This document shows positions 10,133 to 19,347 of a DNA stretch of 64,000 bases, one piece after another. Below the pieces are notes generated by a model. That model saw only the letters and a list, made by a program, of their open reading frames with translations. It was not told the origin of the DNA and did not search any database. The translations under genes were made by a program, and so were the position numbers. The stretch is from Halotia branconii CENA392. GTDB lineage: Bacteria > Cyanobacteriota > Cyanobacteriia > Cyanobacteriales > Nostocaceae. The DNA lies in NCBI RefSeq assembly GCF_029953635.1, contig NZ_CP124543.1, positions 2,025,455-2,089,454 on the forward strand. Direction: 5' to 3'. Each line of letters opens with the position of its first letter. The stretch's first letter is position 1.

Positions 10133-10831
10133 TTACTTTTGGTTTAGAGAAGCTTCAGATTTTTCTAACTTCACTTCACGCGGTTTGACATTATTTGTGA
10201 AAAACTTTGCATCTTTGGGGTAGCTTTTTTTCACATTTGCTGGATTTCCTGCAACTAAAACATAATTTTTATCCAAGAAATTTTTCGTAATCACAGAACC
10301 AGCGCCGACTAAAGTAAATGACCCTATACCTGCACCAGGTAAAAGTATACAATGACTAGCAATATAACAATAATCACCAATAATAATTGGTTTGTTAGTC
10401 TCTCTATAATCAGGATCTGCAATTATGGTATGAGTGTAAAACGATGAACTACTACCAGCTATGAGACACTTTTTACCTATGATTATTTGCTCTTGAAGGT
10501 CTAAGTAATGCCTACTCAATATACGAGTTCTTTCACCAATTGTTATACATCCAAAACCTTCTTGACCGTAGTCATGTGTTTTTGAAGCAGTAAACCAATT
10601 AAACGAACCATCAATAGCTGACTTTTCCATCATAGTCAGATGAGAGAGATTTTTTAGATAGTTGAAATTTTTAATTCTTACATCATCTTTTAACGTTATT
10701 TTTTTTATATTCAATATAGACATACCAATGTAAACATTTTTTCCAATTTCATGCCCCATCATTTTTAAAACTAAGATTTTCAGTTTAGATGGAAGTAAAG
10801 CAACTAAAACAGCTACCATGAAGTTGTTCAT
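10133..10831 (-). CDS. Left-handed beta-helix (hexapeptide) acyltransferase
   Basis: A 232-residue protein with repeated hexapeptide turns: IGKNVYIGMSI, ITIGERTRILSRHYL, IIIGKKCLIAGSSSS, IIIGDYCYIASHCILLPG, IGSFTLVGAGSVIT. These build the beta-helix of the LpxA/CysE/NodL superfamily. A hydrophobic N-terminus (residues 4-26) suggests membrane association. The loop HTIIADPDYRETNKPI near the middle carries the probable catalytic His. It most likely O-acetylates a sugar or lipid-linked intermediate of the exopolysaccharide. It is separated by 170 bp of AT-rich DNA from the flippase gene that follows it. Confidence 0.85.
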   Translation of the reverse strand: MNNFMVAVLVALLPSKLKILVLKMMGHEIGKNVYIGMSILNIKKITLKDDVRIKNFNYLKNLSHLTMMEKSAIDGSFNWFTASKTHDYGQEGFGCITIGERTRILSRHYLDLQEQIIIGKKCLIAGSSSSFYTHTIIADPDYRETNKPIIIGDYCYIASHCILLPGAGIGSFTLVGAGSVITKNFLDKNYVLVAGNPANVKKSYPKDAKFFTNNVKPREVKLEKSEASLNQK

Positions 10832-11002
10832 TGTTTATTTTCTACAATTAGTTTTTGTTTGTTATTTTAGATGCTATCAACAATAATAAAAAGCCATTGG
10901 TTTACTTTACTATGTTGATTGAATCTGATTGTGTTACTGCTAAATAATAGCTAAGCACAAATAAAAACTATACTCATGCTTGATATAAAATTGCTAAATT
11001 AT

Positions 11003-11797
11003 TTATTCACTAGTCCCAAGGAAAACCCCTGCAAGGCGACTTGATGATAGTAGTTGTTTAGTTGCCAACCATATAAATGGTGGAATTGTTGTAGCATAGC
11101 GATGCCAAAGTCTACGTGGTTCTTGAATCCACCGATAAAGCCATTCCATTCCTAAATCTCTTATTATCCGTGGAGCGCGCTTTTGGATACCTGCGTAAAC
11201 TGGGAAAACTCCGCCTAACCCAATCATGACTGCCTGAATTTTACCCTTGTGCTGAGCCATCCAATTCTCTTGTTTTGGACATCCCAAGGACACTAGTACA
11301 ATGCCAGCACCACTAGAGTTAATTTTATTAATCAAAGCTTCGTCTTCAGCTTCAGTTAAAGGGCGAAATGGCAAAGGTTCCATTGCTGCTATTTTCAGCT
11401 GGGGAAATTCCTGCTCTAACCTTCTTCGCATTCTGGAAAGAATTTCTGTTTGCGAACCGACACAGAAAATACTTAAATTTTGTGCTTGGGCTTGATGGCA
11501 TAAGGCTAGAAAAATATCCATGCCGGCTACACGATCTTGATAACGCGCTCCCATTTGTCGCATCATCCAAACTAAAGGCATTCCATCAGGAGTTACTATA
11601 TCTGCACTCTGTAGTACACTACCAAAATCTGGATTCCAGTGAGCTTCCATGAGCATGTGTACATTAGCTACGCATACAGTCTTGCTTGCACGTGCGATCG
11701 CCCACTTCATTATTGCTTGTATGTGATCCTCAAAACGTAAGGCAGTAATAGGAAAATCAAGCACTTTTTGAGTAGGCAGAAACACTCTTCCTACCAT
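11003..11797 (-). CDS. WecG/TagA/CpsF family glycosyltransferase (GT26)
   Basis: A 264-residue protein. Diagnostic motifs are VANVHMLMEAHWNPDFG (near 43-59), the catalytic-site segment ADIVTPDGMPLVWMMRQMG (about 66-84), SLGCPKQENWM (about 172-182) and the C-terminal LGMEWLYRWIQEPRRLWHRY. GT26 enzymes add N-acetylmannosamine or related sugars to undecaprenyl-diphosphate-GlcNAc, often as an early step. It is the first gene of the minus-strand locus. No cognate initiating phosphoglycosyl transferase is visible, so that gene must lie elsewhere. Confidence 0.9.
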   Translation of the reverse strand: MVGRVFLPTQKVLDFPITALRFEDHIQAIMKWAIARASKTVCVANVHMLMEAHWNPDFGSVLQSADIVTPDGMPLVWMMRQMGARYQDRVAGMDIFLALCHQAQAQNLSIFCVGSQTEILSRMRRRLEQEFPQLKIAAMEPLPFRPLTEAEDEALINKINSSGAGIVLVSLGCPKQENWMAQHKGKIQAVMIGLGGVFPVYAGIQKRAPRIIRDLGMEWLYRWIQEPRRLWHRYATTIPPFIWLATKQLLSSSRLAGVFLGTSE

Positions 11798-12552
11798 AAA
11801 TTACCCCTCATTCATGTCAAAGATGTAAATTTACAGATCAACTAGGGAATTTTTTACCTAAAAAAATAAAGTAGCATAAACCCTAACTTTTATCGGTACT
11901 TTGAGCGCTTTCAGATTTGAACACACATAGACAATATCATTCTCTAAGTGATTTTTGTAATTTTTTTGAAGTCAATTATAACTATCTGTAACCGTATATT
12001 ATTTTACTGGTTGAATTAATTATTTTTACGTTCTTAATGATAAAGTTTATATTTACTTCATAAATTATTTAGGTTTTGTTTACGCAAATATTACAATTTC
12101 GTGAAGTATCTTTACGAGATAATCCCTTATATAGCGATAAATCCTGTATTAAAGCAAAATTCTGAAGAATTAATTGATTAAATTGATATATGAAGAAACC
12201 AAAAATCATAAAGTTTTTTTTTAATTTGAAATACTATCTTTTAACAAAAAACTAATAAATTTTTCTTATGTTTATAAAAATGTGATTTAAGTAACTGTTA
12301 ATTTTACTGTTATGTGTACTGTAGCTCGTTATTTTTAGGGTAACACTCAAAAACAAAGGGGAAGATTTACTTTTCTTCCCCTTATCTATTGCTTTGCTTT
12401 ATCCTTTATGGCAATATTTGGCTTTGTTTTTTGAATTGTTATTTTCTTGCTGAACCACCTTCAGCTTGATTATTTTTCCCTTTTCTACTAAGAAATTAGT
12501 ATTTTCTTAGTTACATAGTTATGTATATATTAAGTTAAAAATATGCTTCACT
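11798..12552. other. AT-rich intergenic region upstream of the exopolysaccharide locus
   Basis: Very AT-rich, with no frame that looks coding. It should hold the promoter of the exopolysaccharide locus reading leftward from near 11850. The only clear structure is the hairpin at 12356-12383. Confidence 0.6.
12345..12383 (-). terminator. Rho-independent terminator candidate after the methyltransferase gene
   Basis: AAGGGGAAG at 12356-12364 pairs with CTTCCCCTT at 12375-12383 around a 10-nt loop. On the minus strand the hairpin is followed by a T-rich run (TTTGTTTTTG). It sits about 170 bp past the stop of the minus-strand gene at 12553. Confidence 0.55.
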
Positions 12553-13302
12553 TTATAACTTAGTACAGAAAAAAACATCTTCCTTTGAGGAAACTCTCAT
12601 CTTTTCTATTTCCTCTTGGCTTACAAATTCAAGGGCTTTGATACGTTTGACGTTAAAACCTGCATCAACTAGACGTTGCTCATAATCTTGTTTTCCATAA
12701 CATCTAACATGCTCTGGGTGACCAAATGCTTTTAATCGTTCATTCGGATCTGTAATTGATGAGTCTTCATAAGTGGTTTCAAGGTTTATAATTGGTACTT
12801 GTAGAACAGCCCAACCTTTATTTGTTAAAACTCGATGAAGCTCACGCATTGCCTTCTTATCGTCTAAAACGTGTTCGAGAACATGACTACAATAAATTAC
12901 GTCAAAAGTATTATCTGGGTATCGGATATCTGTAATATCCATCTTTACCGTTGCAGAAGGTTTAGAAATATCTGCGGTCAAGTAGTCTATTGTATTCATT
13001 CGCTCTAAACGCCTTTGAAAACTATACTCTGGCGCTATATGGAGCATTTTTTTCTTATTTAAATCAAAAAGATTAGTATATCTTTCAAAAAATAACCAGA
13101 TTAGTCGGTGTCGCATTAGTGAACGGCAAACAGGACACTTTACGTGCGACTGTAATTTACCAACAGGAGATATTGACTCAAAGTTTCGCAGATGACTTTG
13201 GCAAACTGGACAGAAACGAGTATTTCCAAAAAATCGTATTTGTAAAATGGGTTTTACAAGTTCATAAATAAAAAATTTGATTTGTGAGTTTTTGATATGC
13301 AC
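12553..13302 (-). CDS. Class I SAM-dependent methyltransferase with N-terminal zinc ribbon
   Basis: A 249-residue protein. Residues about 31-62 carry two CPVC motifs plus CR, a probable treble-clef or zinc-ribbon. From about 92 there is a Rossmann methyltransferase domain of the methyltransf_11 type: MLHIAPEYSF, DYLTADISKPSATVKMDITD, and DVIYCSHVLEHVLDDKKAMR. The start is GTG at 13302 behind AAGAGG; no better ATG exists. Proteins of this architecture are frequent near surface-polysaccharide loci, and this gene is on the same strand as the one below 11.8 kb but separated by 750 bp and a probable terminator. Substrate unknown. Confidence 0.82.
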   Translation of the reverse strand: MHIKNSQIKFFIYELVKPILQIRFFGNTRFCPVCQSHLRNFESISPVGKLQSHVKCPVCRSLMRHRLIWLFFERYTNLFDLNKKKMLHIAPEYSFQRRLERMNTIDYLTADISKPSATVKMDITDIRYPDNTFDVIYCSHVLEHVLDDKKAMRELHRVLTNKGWAVLQVPIINLETTYEDSSITDPNERLKAFGHPEHVRCYGKQDYEQRLVDAGFNVKRIKALEFVSQEEIEKMRVSSKEDVFFCTKL

Positions 13303-13799
13303 TTTGATTACCTCTTAAAAAAGATTATTAAATATAAACTTATTATAAACATGCACATACGTAATATAATTTGAACTCATCTATGATTAGTAAATTTTAT
13401 TCAATTGTGTGAAGTACATTTATCGTATTGATAGTTTTTTATTATTGCATTTTGAAAATTACTAAATTAACTTTAGATTTATTTTCTGACATACGTTTAA
13501 CTGTTGTTTGTTGACAAGTATAAATTGACTGTCAATCTACGTAAAAGCTTTATTTTTTACTTAGAAATGCGAAAAATACGGACACAAGTAAACTAGCTAA
13601 AAATAGTATAAATCTCCTCTACCTAAAGATAGACAAAATACCTTACCTCAGATCTTGTAATTTATTCATCTAAAAAGTTCAGTATACGGCTAACTTTGCG
13701 AGAGTAGCCACAACTAAGTAATTAATTTTTAGGCTTTAATAGTATAAGCCCAAACAATTTTCTCAATAAAAGCTCTTACTAAACTCATATTTTGGTAAG
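13303..13799. other. AT-rich intergenic region with no recognisable gene
   Basis: About 500 bp of AT-rich sequence between the methyltransferase gene and tRNA-Leu. The perfect palindrome ATTGACTGTCAAT at 13524-13536 is about 220 bp upstream of the methyltransferase start and could be a protein-binding site. Nothing else is recognised. Confidence 0.5.
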
Positions 13800-13883
13800 T
13801 GGGCAGGAGGAGAATCGAACTCCTATGACCGCAAGGTCGCCACATTTTGAGTGTGGTGCGTCTACCAGTTTCGCCACCCGCCC
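13800..13883 (-). tRNA. tRNA-Leu(CAA)
   Basis: An 84-nt type II tRNA. The acceptor stem GGGCGGG pairs with CCTGCCC (one G-T pair), the discriminator is A, the D-arm has GAAACTGGTAGACGC, and the anticodon stem CCACA/TGTGG encloses CTCAAAA giving anticodon CAA. A long variable arm GCGACCTTGCGGTCAT and T-loop GTTCGATTC follow. The 3' CCA is not encoded. Confidence 0.96.
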
Positions 13884-13967
13884 TTGGATGGAACTTTACT
13901 ATAATACTCTATTTAGTAAATTTACAACAACAAGTAAAATTTTTTTGAGAGATTTATTGATTAATCT

Positions 13968-15086
13968 CTAAATATTGATTGACTTGACTAAACTGAAGTC
14001 AATATCTTGTAACTGGGTACAGCCACTGAGAGACATGGCAATATTTAGTTCGTCTTCTAACAAGGAGATGATGTGAGATACACCAGCTTGTCCTCCTACT
14101 GCTAAGCCCCATAAAACAGGTCGTCCGATGAGTACTGCTTGAGCTCCTATTGCTAAAGCTTTGAGAATATCTGTACCCCGGCGGATACCTCCATCTATGA
14201 GGACTTCTATTTTACCGTCTATTGCTGCAATTATCTCAGGTAGGGCATCTAAAGATGCGATCGCACCGTCAAGCTGTCTACCACCATGATTAGAAACAAT
14301 AATGGCCTTAGCACCATACTCTACAGCGCGCGAGGCATCATCTGCTCGTAAAATTCCCTTGAGTACTAAAGGCAGTGGGCATATAGACTGCAACCATTCC
14401 AGGTCACGCCAAGTAACTGCTGGGTTTAGTTGCTGGGCAAAATAAGTAAATAACCCAGATTCACCCTGCTCATGGCAAATATCTAGCTGTGAAATAGTTG
14501 CAAGATTAGCTAAATGCAATCCTGGTGGTAAGGCAAATTCGTTACGTTTATCTCTTTCTCGCTGTCCCAAAACAGGAGCATCCACAGTTAAACACAAAGC
14601 TTTGTAGCCTGCGGCATAAGCTCTTTCAACTAATGTACGAGTCAACCCCCGATCTTTATGGATGTATAGTTGGAACCATTGCACTGCATTATTTTGGTGA
14701 GCTACAGATGCAACTTCTTCTATACTCTTAGTAGCCATTGTACTCAATATCATACCCACACCTGCTAATGCCGCGGCTTGTGCTGTGGCAACCTCTCCTT
14801 GGGGATGAGCTAGACATTGAAAAGCCATTGGTGCAATTAACAATGGTAGTTGCAGAGGTTGTCCTAAAATTGAGGTGGTGAGATTGCGATCGCTCACGTC
14901 AACTAGCATCCTAGGTCGCAATTTGATACGTTCAAAAGCAGCACGATTATCCCGCAGTGTGACTTCATCTCCAGCACCACTGCTGTAGTAATCAACAGCC
15001 ATTTGAGACAAGTACTTTTTTGCTAGCTGTTCATACTCAAATAAGTTAATCGGTTGGAAGTGATTTTCTGATGATAAATCTGTCAT
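13968..15086 (-). CDS. FMN-dependent alpha-hydroxy-acid oxidase, cyanobacterial L-lactate oxidase type
   Basis: A 372-residue (S)-2-hydroxy-acid oxidase of the lactate/glycolate oxidase family. The start is the ATG at 15086, giving MTDLSSENHFQPINLFEYEQ; an upstream in-frame ATG at 15203 would translate a dispersed repeat and is rejected. Motifs: YYSSGAGDEVTLRDNR near the N-terminus, SNHGGRQLDG containing the catalytic His and substrate Arg (about 264-273), and DGGIRRGTDILKALAIGAQAVLIGRP, the FMN phosphate site. From memory it is very close to the Nostoc PCC 7120 enzyme shown to prefer L-lactate, making pyruvate and H2O2. Glycolate oxidation is the alternative. Confidence 0.88.
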   Translation of the reverse strand: MTDLSSENHFQPINLFEYEQLAKKYLSQMAVDYYSSGAGDEVTLRDNRAAFERIKLRPRMLVDVSDRNLTTSILGQPLQLPLLIAPMAFQCLAHPQGEVATAQAAALAGVGMILSTMATKSIEEVASVAHQNNAVQWFQLYIHKDRGLTRTLVERAYAAGYKALCLTVDAPVLGQRERDKRNEFALPPGLHLANLATISQLDICHEQGESGLFTYFAQQLNPAVTWRDLEWLQSICPLPLVLKGILRADDASRAVEYGAKAIIVSNHGGRQLDGAIASLDALPEIIAAIDGKIEVLIDGGIRRGTDILKALAIGAQAVLIGRPVLWGLAVGGQAGVSHIISLLEDELNIAMSLSGCTQLQDIDFSLVKSINI

Positions 15087-15154
15087 AGTGCAATACGGTT
15101 TAGTAAGGCTAAAATTCTGTTTCCAAGTCAATTTTTTAATCAACCGCCAAGGGC

Positions 15155-15212
15155 GCAGCGAAAAGTGTGGTCTTGGGGGTTTCCCCCATGAACAACTTTT
15201 CAAGACAGAGGA
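15155..15212. repeat. Dispersed hairpin repeat, copy 1
   Basis: The sequence has nested symmetry: outer AAAAGT (15161-15166) with ACTTTT (15195-15200), and inner GGGGG-TTT-CCCCC at 15175-15187. It is followed by CAAGACAG. Related copies lie at 23889-23938 and, reversed and tandem, at 42910-43032. It lies in the leader of the lactate oxidase gene. Confidence 0.7.
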
Positions 15213-15442
15213 CGCAGAGAGAATAAAAAAATGTTTAGCTCAAATGTATTGTGTCATAGTGGCAATTTATTGTATTTAGCCGTCAAATTAGTTGCTATGT
15301 GTAGCTAGCTATAAGCGTTTACGCAGATTGTCGAATTATACAATCTTGATATCCAACCCTTAACCGTTGAATGAATTGTGTAACAATTGAGCCTACTTAA
15401 AGGTAGCCTAGTAATGAAAAAGGAAACCTAAGACGTGAGTTT
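15213..15442. other. Divergent promoter region
   Basis: About 230 bp between the minus-strand lactate oxidase leader and the plus-strand gene at 15443. It should hold both promoters. No motif was assigned with confidence. Confidence 0.4.
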
Positions 15443-16114
15443 ATGATAAGTGCCGTTCAATCACCCTATAGCAGCGAACAAATTGCCGCTTGGTTACGTG
15501 GACTGCTCACCATTGCTTGGGCAGATGGTAATTTTGATACACAGGAACAGCAATCAATAGCCAATATTACAAAGGATGAATTAGCTCCTAGTATTGAATG
15601 GGATTCGCTAGAAGTAATTACACCGGAAGAATTAGCCGCGATATTAGGTAAAGGCACACCAGCAGCGGCAAATTTCCTACGTACAGCTGTCATGGTAGCG
15701 ATCGCTGATGGTACATATTCTCCGAGTGAAGATCAAGTTCTACATCAATTGTGCCAAGCCTTAGAACAGCCAGAAGCTTTACTAGAATCTCTACGCCACA
15801 CCCTAGAACATCCAGAGCAAATTATCCCCACAGATGAACAAACAACGTGTCAAGTTGATCAAGCACTAAACCCTCTACGTGACTGGTTGGATGGGTTAGA
15901 TATTCAAGACCCTAGAGTTGCCCGCTTTTTATGTAAAATGATTCCTGCTCAATGTCCCTTTGAACGAGATGTCACTTTGTTTGGACGCAAAATTGTTCAC
16001 ATCCCGCCTATGTGTAAGCTTAACCCTCTGTATGAGCAACTTGTAGGGTTACGTTTTCGCGCCTTATCTTATTTAGCAGATGAATGTGGTGAAGATATTT
16101 CAGCATATATTTAG
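15443..16114 (+). CDS. TerB-like domain plus Mo-dependent nitrogenase C-terminal domain protein
   Basis: A 223-residue soluble protein in two parts. The first 120 residues resemble a TerB/tellurite-resistance helical domain, with two repeated WADG/IADG acidic turns (TIAWADGNFDTQEQQSIA near 23 and AIADGTYSPSEDQVLHQL near 87). The last 80 residues match the cyanobacterial Mo-nitrogenase C-terminal domain (LNPLRDWLDGLDIQDPRVAR, then ARFLCKMIPAQCPFERD and IPPMCKLNPLYEQLVGLRF). Three conserved cysteines are present (in FLCKM, AQCPF, PMCKL). No nif gene is nearby. Role unknown; the domain name reflects nitrogenase association in some proteins and is not proof of a role in fixation. Confidence 0.8.
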   Translation: MISAVQSPYSSEQIAAWLRGLLTIAWADGNFDTQEQQSIANITKDELAPSIEWDSLEVITPEELAAILGKGTPAAANFLRTAVMVAIADGTYSPSEDQVLHQLCQALEQPEALLESLRHTLEHPEQIIPTDEQTTCQVDQALNPLRDWLDGLDIQDPRVARFLCKMIPAQCPFERDVTLFGRKIVHIPPMCKLNPLYEQLVGLRFRALSYLADECGEDISAYI

Positions 16115-16337
16115 TTATTAGTCCAACGTCAATAGTCAATGGTCAATTAAACCCGATCGCTTCTAAACTGGTAAATAGAAGTGAAGTTAATCAGCATTTA
16201 ACAAAATTTTTACCCTCTTTAAAAGGGCTATTATGTAAACCCTTGACTAAATAATTACTAATTCGTAATTAAATGGGTACAAGCCCCCACTGTCTTGTTT
16301 TTCGCTGATTGCAACTACGAATTACTTTGACTAAACT

Positions 16338-17366
16338 ATGCAATTTATTGATCAAGCAGAAATTGAAGTTGAAGCCGGCAAGGGTGGCGATGGCATTGTC
16401 GCCTTCCGGCGGGAGAAGTATGTGCCAGCTGGTGGCCCTTCTGGTGGTAATGGAGGAAGAGGCGGTTCGGTGATTTTTGTAGCTGAAGAAAATTTGCAAA
16501 CACTGTTAGACTTCAGATATAAACATCTTTTTAAGGCCGACAATGGTGGCCGTGGTGGCCCCAATAACTGCACTGGAGCAAATGGTAAAGATTTAATCAT
16601 TGAAGTTCCTTGCGGTACAGCTATTTATGATGCCGAAACAGGCGAACTACTCGGTGATTTAATTAAAACTGGAGAAAAATTACGTATTGCCGCAGGTGGT
16701 AAAGGCGGATTGGGTAATCAGCATTTTTTAAGCAACCGTAACCGCGCTCCAGAATATGCCCTCCCAGGATTAGAGGGCGAAAGAAAGCTGTTACGTTTAG
16801 AGTTGAAGCTTTTGGCAGAAGTAGGAATTATTGGCTTACCAAATGCTGGAAAGTCTACTTTGATTTCATCTTTGTCTGCTGCACGTCCCAAAGTTGCCGA
16901 CTATCCTTTTACTACTCTGATCCCGAATTTGGGTGTAGTCAAGAAACCCACTGGTGATGGTACGGTTTTTGCTGATATTCCCGGATTAATTGAGGGTGCT
17001 TCTCAAGGAGTGGGTTTAGGACACGATTTCTTACGCCATATTGAACGTACCAGGGTATTGCTACACTTAATTGATGCTACTAGTGATGATATAGTTAGAG
17101 ATTACCAAACAATTCAGCAAGAATTGCAAGCTTATGGTAGAGGTTTAGCAGAGCGATCGCAAATTTTGGCACTGAATAAAATTGATGCAGTTGATAGAGA
17201 AACGGTAGATTTAGAGGCGTTAGCTCTTGAGCTTAATCATCTCTCTTACGCTCCAGTTTTCTTAATTTCTGCGGTGACTCAGACTGGTACAGAACCGATG
17301 TTACAGGAAATTTGGCGAACTCTTGATCAACTCAATATTGCCGAAGAAGTAGAAGTATTTGGGTAA
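16338..17366 (+). CDS. obg: GTPase Obg/CgtA
   Basis: A 342-residue Obg-family GTPase involved in 50S ribosome maturation and stress signalling. The glycine-rich Obg domain covers residues 1-158 ([48 protein letters not shown]). The G domain begins near 160: [20 protein letters not shown] (G1), [11 protein letters not shown] (G2), [20 protein letters not shown] (G3), NKIDAVD (G4), SAVT (G5). It ends shortly after the G domain without a C-terminal OCT extension, as usual in cyanobacteria. The stop is 41 bp from that of the convergent ABC gene. Confidence 0.97.
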   Translation: MQFIDQAEIEVEAGKGGDGIVAFRREKYVPAGGPSGGNGGRGGSVIFVAEENLQTLLDFRYKHLFKADNGGRGGPNNCTGANGKDLIIEVPCGTAIYDAETGELLGDLIKTGEKLRIAAGGKGGLGNQHFLSNRNRAPEYALPGLEGERKLLRLELKLLAEVGIIGLPNAGKSTLISSLSAARPKVADYPFTTLIPNLGVVKKPTGDGTVFADIPGLIEGASQGVGLGHDFLRHIERTRVLLHLIDATSDDIVRDYQTIQQELQAYGRGLAERSQILALNKIDAVDRETVDLEALALELNHLSYAPVFLISAVTQTGTEPMLQEIWRTLDQLNIAEEVEVFG

Positions 17367-17378
17367 AAATATTCGTTC

Positions 17379-17403
17379 GTAGTTAGGACTTTAGTCCTTA
17401 CTA
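17379..17403. repeat. Palindromic dispersed repeat, copy 1
   Basis: Contains AGGACTTTAGTCCT, a near-perfect palindrome with flanking GTAGT/TTACTA. The same palindrome recurs at 19321-19343, so the pair brackets the lasso exporter gene. It lies between convergent stops but lacks a T-tract, so it is called a repeat and not a terminator. Confidence 0.7.
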
Positions 17404-17407
17404 AAAA

Positions 17408-19246
17408 CTAAATTAGACTATTTTTAACCGTAGTTGATGAGCCAGCCTCCATTTGATCTCGCCAAGACTGGGCATAAAGACCATCTAGATTTAGCAATTG
17501 ATCATGACTACCAGATTCTACAATCTGACCAGCACGCATCACATGAATTATATCTGCCTGCATCGCCAGTGTAAAACGATGGGTGATTACGATCGCAGTT
17601 CTACCACTAGCTAAACTGCGAAATCTCTCTAACCAATCGTGTTCAGCCCAAGGGTCCATAGCGCTGGTTGGTTCATCTAAAATAATAATTTGAGCGCGTC
17701 TAAAAAATGCCCGTGCTAGCGCTAGACGTTGCCATTGTCCACCACTTAAATCAGTCCCTTCTGGAAATAACTTACCTAACATTGTGTTATAGCCTAAAGG
17801 TAAACGTGAAATTTTTTCATGGATACCAGATGCTTGAGCTGCGGCTTCAATTTCTAATTGATTTGATGCTGCTGCAACATCACCTAAGGCAATATTTTCT
17901 TTGGCTGTAGTGTAGTAAGGAATTGGCGATTGAAACAAAACAGTAATTAATCGCCGCAGTTCTTTAACTGAAAAGTCACGTAAATCTATGCCATCTAATT
18001 CAATGCTGCCAGAATTAGGATCATAAAAGCGGCATAGAAGCTTAATTAATGTGCTTTTGCCTGCACCGTTATCACCAACGATCGCCACAATTTTACCCGC
18101 TGGTAACGTCAAGTTAAAGTTGTCTAATACTGCCTCTTGAGTGCCAGGATAGCGAAAAGTAACTTGCCGAAATTTAATATCTTGTTTTAGTGCTGACGGT
18201 GCAGGAATCGGGTTTGGAGGATTGATAATTTCAGGTTTGATTTGTAAGAACTCAAATAAATTGCCAATAAATAAGCTGTTACGATAAATTTGTCCTAAAC
18301 TACCTAACAAGGACTTAACAATATTTTGTCCTTGATTAAACGCTTGAAAAAATAAGGCTAAATCCCCTAAAGTTAAAATTCCTAATAATACTTGTCGCCC
18401 CATCCAACCAAGGGCAATTCCAGTAATAATTAAGGCAATAATTGCTGCAAAAAAGCGACCAATAGTTTGGTCTTTGAGGAATTTTAATTGTTCTTTTCTC
18501 AGTCGTCGGCGCAGATTTTGATAAGACGATTGGAAGTAATCAGCAAAGTCAAATAATCTGACTTCTGCCGCCATAGTACTGTTTGTCAGCAGATAATCAT
18601 AATACATCAGCCAACGGCGATCGGTTGTGGTACGTTGTGACCATCGATAATGGGCTTTGTTGAGATACAGTAAAATAAAGAAGGCTGGAAAAGCACTAAT
18701 CACCAGAATTGTAGGCAACCACAATCCATAGGGCAGCAAAACCGCAGCCATCGCTAACAAAGTGACGCTGTTTTGCATTAAGCTACCAGTGCTTTCTAGT
18801 AAAGCAAGCGATCGCCCACTAGCTCCTTCGCGGGCACGGTTAAGTTTATCATTATACTCAGAGTATTCATAAAAGCCATAATCTACTGCCACTGACTGTT
18901 GATGAATTAAACCGCTGATGTGATCTTGTACTAATTCTGATTGAGCTGTGCGAATCCATTCCGCAGCACTATTTAACAATTCCCCTACTAGCATAATGCC
19001 TGCCATCAACCCCACTGGTACAAGAACCTTCTGAATACTTGCCCCAGAAATGCCAGTTCCACTAACTTGTACTAAAGCATTAACTACTCGTGGTGTAAGA
19101 GAAATCAACGCAGCAGGTAGTAATCCTTGAACCAGCACCAAAATTATCCACGCTAAAGTCCAGTAACCAGAAGCACTCCAGACTAAGCTGAGAGTTTTCA
19201 ATAAATGAGAGAGTACGGTATTAGCGCTACGGAGTTTGCTGTTCAA
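17408..19246 (-). CDS. ABC exporter of the lasso peptide cluster (D protein)
   Basis: A 612-residue half-transporter with an N-terminal six-helix permease (about 20-330) and a C-terminal ATPase. The ATPase shows VGDNGAGKSTLIKLLCRFYD (Walker A, near 392), LSGGQWQRLALARAFFRRAQ (signature, near 502), IIILDEPTSAMDP (Walker B) and a switch His in VITHRF. No C39 peptidase domain precedes it, which fits lasso clusters where leader removal is done by B2. The start is a TTG at 19246 with AAGG upstream; no ATG is suitable. As the last gene of the lasso operon it should export and give immunity to the mature peptide. Confidence 0.88.
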   Translation of the reverse strand: MNSKLRSANTVLSHLLKTLSLVWSASGYWTLAWIILVLVQGLLPAALISLTPRVVNALVQVSGTGISGASIQKVLVPVGLMAGIMLVGELLNSAAEWIRTAQSELVQDHISGLIHQQSVAVDYGFYEYSEYNDKLNRAREGASGRSLALLESTGSLMQNSVTLLAMAAVLLPYGLWLPTILVISAFPAFFILLYLNKAHYRWSQRTTTDRRWLMYYDYLLTNSTMAAEVRLFDFADYFQSSYQNLRRRLRKEQLKFLKDQTIGRFFAAIIALIITGIALGWMGRQVLLGILTLGDLALFFQAFNQGQNIVKSLLGSLGQIYRNSLFIGNLFEFLQIKPEIINPPNPIPAPSALKQDIKFRQVTFRYPGTQEAVLDNFNLTLPAGKIVAIVGDNGAGKSTLIKLLCRFYDPNSGSIELDGIDLRDFSVKELRRLITVLFQSPIPYYTTAKENIALGDVAAASNQLEIEAAAQASGIHEKISRLPLGYNTMLGKLFPEGTDLSGGQWQRLALARAFFRRAQIIILDEPTSAMDPWAEHDWLERFRSLASGRTAIVITHRFTLAMQADIIHVMRAGQIVESGSHDQLLNLDGLYAQSWRDQMEAGSSTTVKNSLI

Positions 19247-19320
19247 GACTTTAAAACCTTATAAATTCAGGCAAAGAAGATTCCGAAAGTCGTTTTAGAT
19301 ACAGGATAGTTGTAATTAAT

Positions 19321-19343
19321 ATAAGGACTAAAGTCCTTACTAC
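19321..19343. repeat. Palindromic dispersed repeat, copy 2
   Basis: ATAAGGACTAAAGTCCTTAC at 19321-19340 is an almost perfect 18-bp palindrome followed by TAC. It sits 5 bp past the stop of the kinase gene and matches the copy at 17379-17403. Confidence 0.7.
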
Positions 19344-19347
19344 AAAC

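Noticed and set aside
11301..11652. Three overlapping frames inside the WecG-family gene
   Set aside because: Shadows of a well-supported gene.
1..11797. Assignment as the hormogonium polysaccharide (hps) locus
   Set aside because: The glycosyltransferase starts do not match the Hps proteins I can recall, and no Hps pseudopilin genes are in view.
15087..15203. N-terminal extension of the lactate oxidase
   Set aside because: It would translate the dispersed hairpin repeat; family members begin near MTDLSSENHFQPINLFEYEQ.
17379..17403. Terminator between obg and the exporter
   Set aside because: The palindrome lacks a T-tract on either strand and has a second copy elsewhere; called a repeat.
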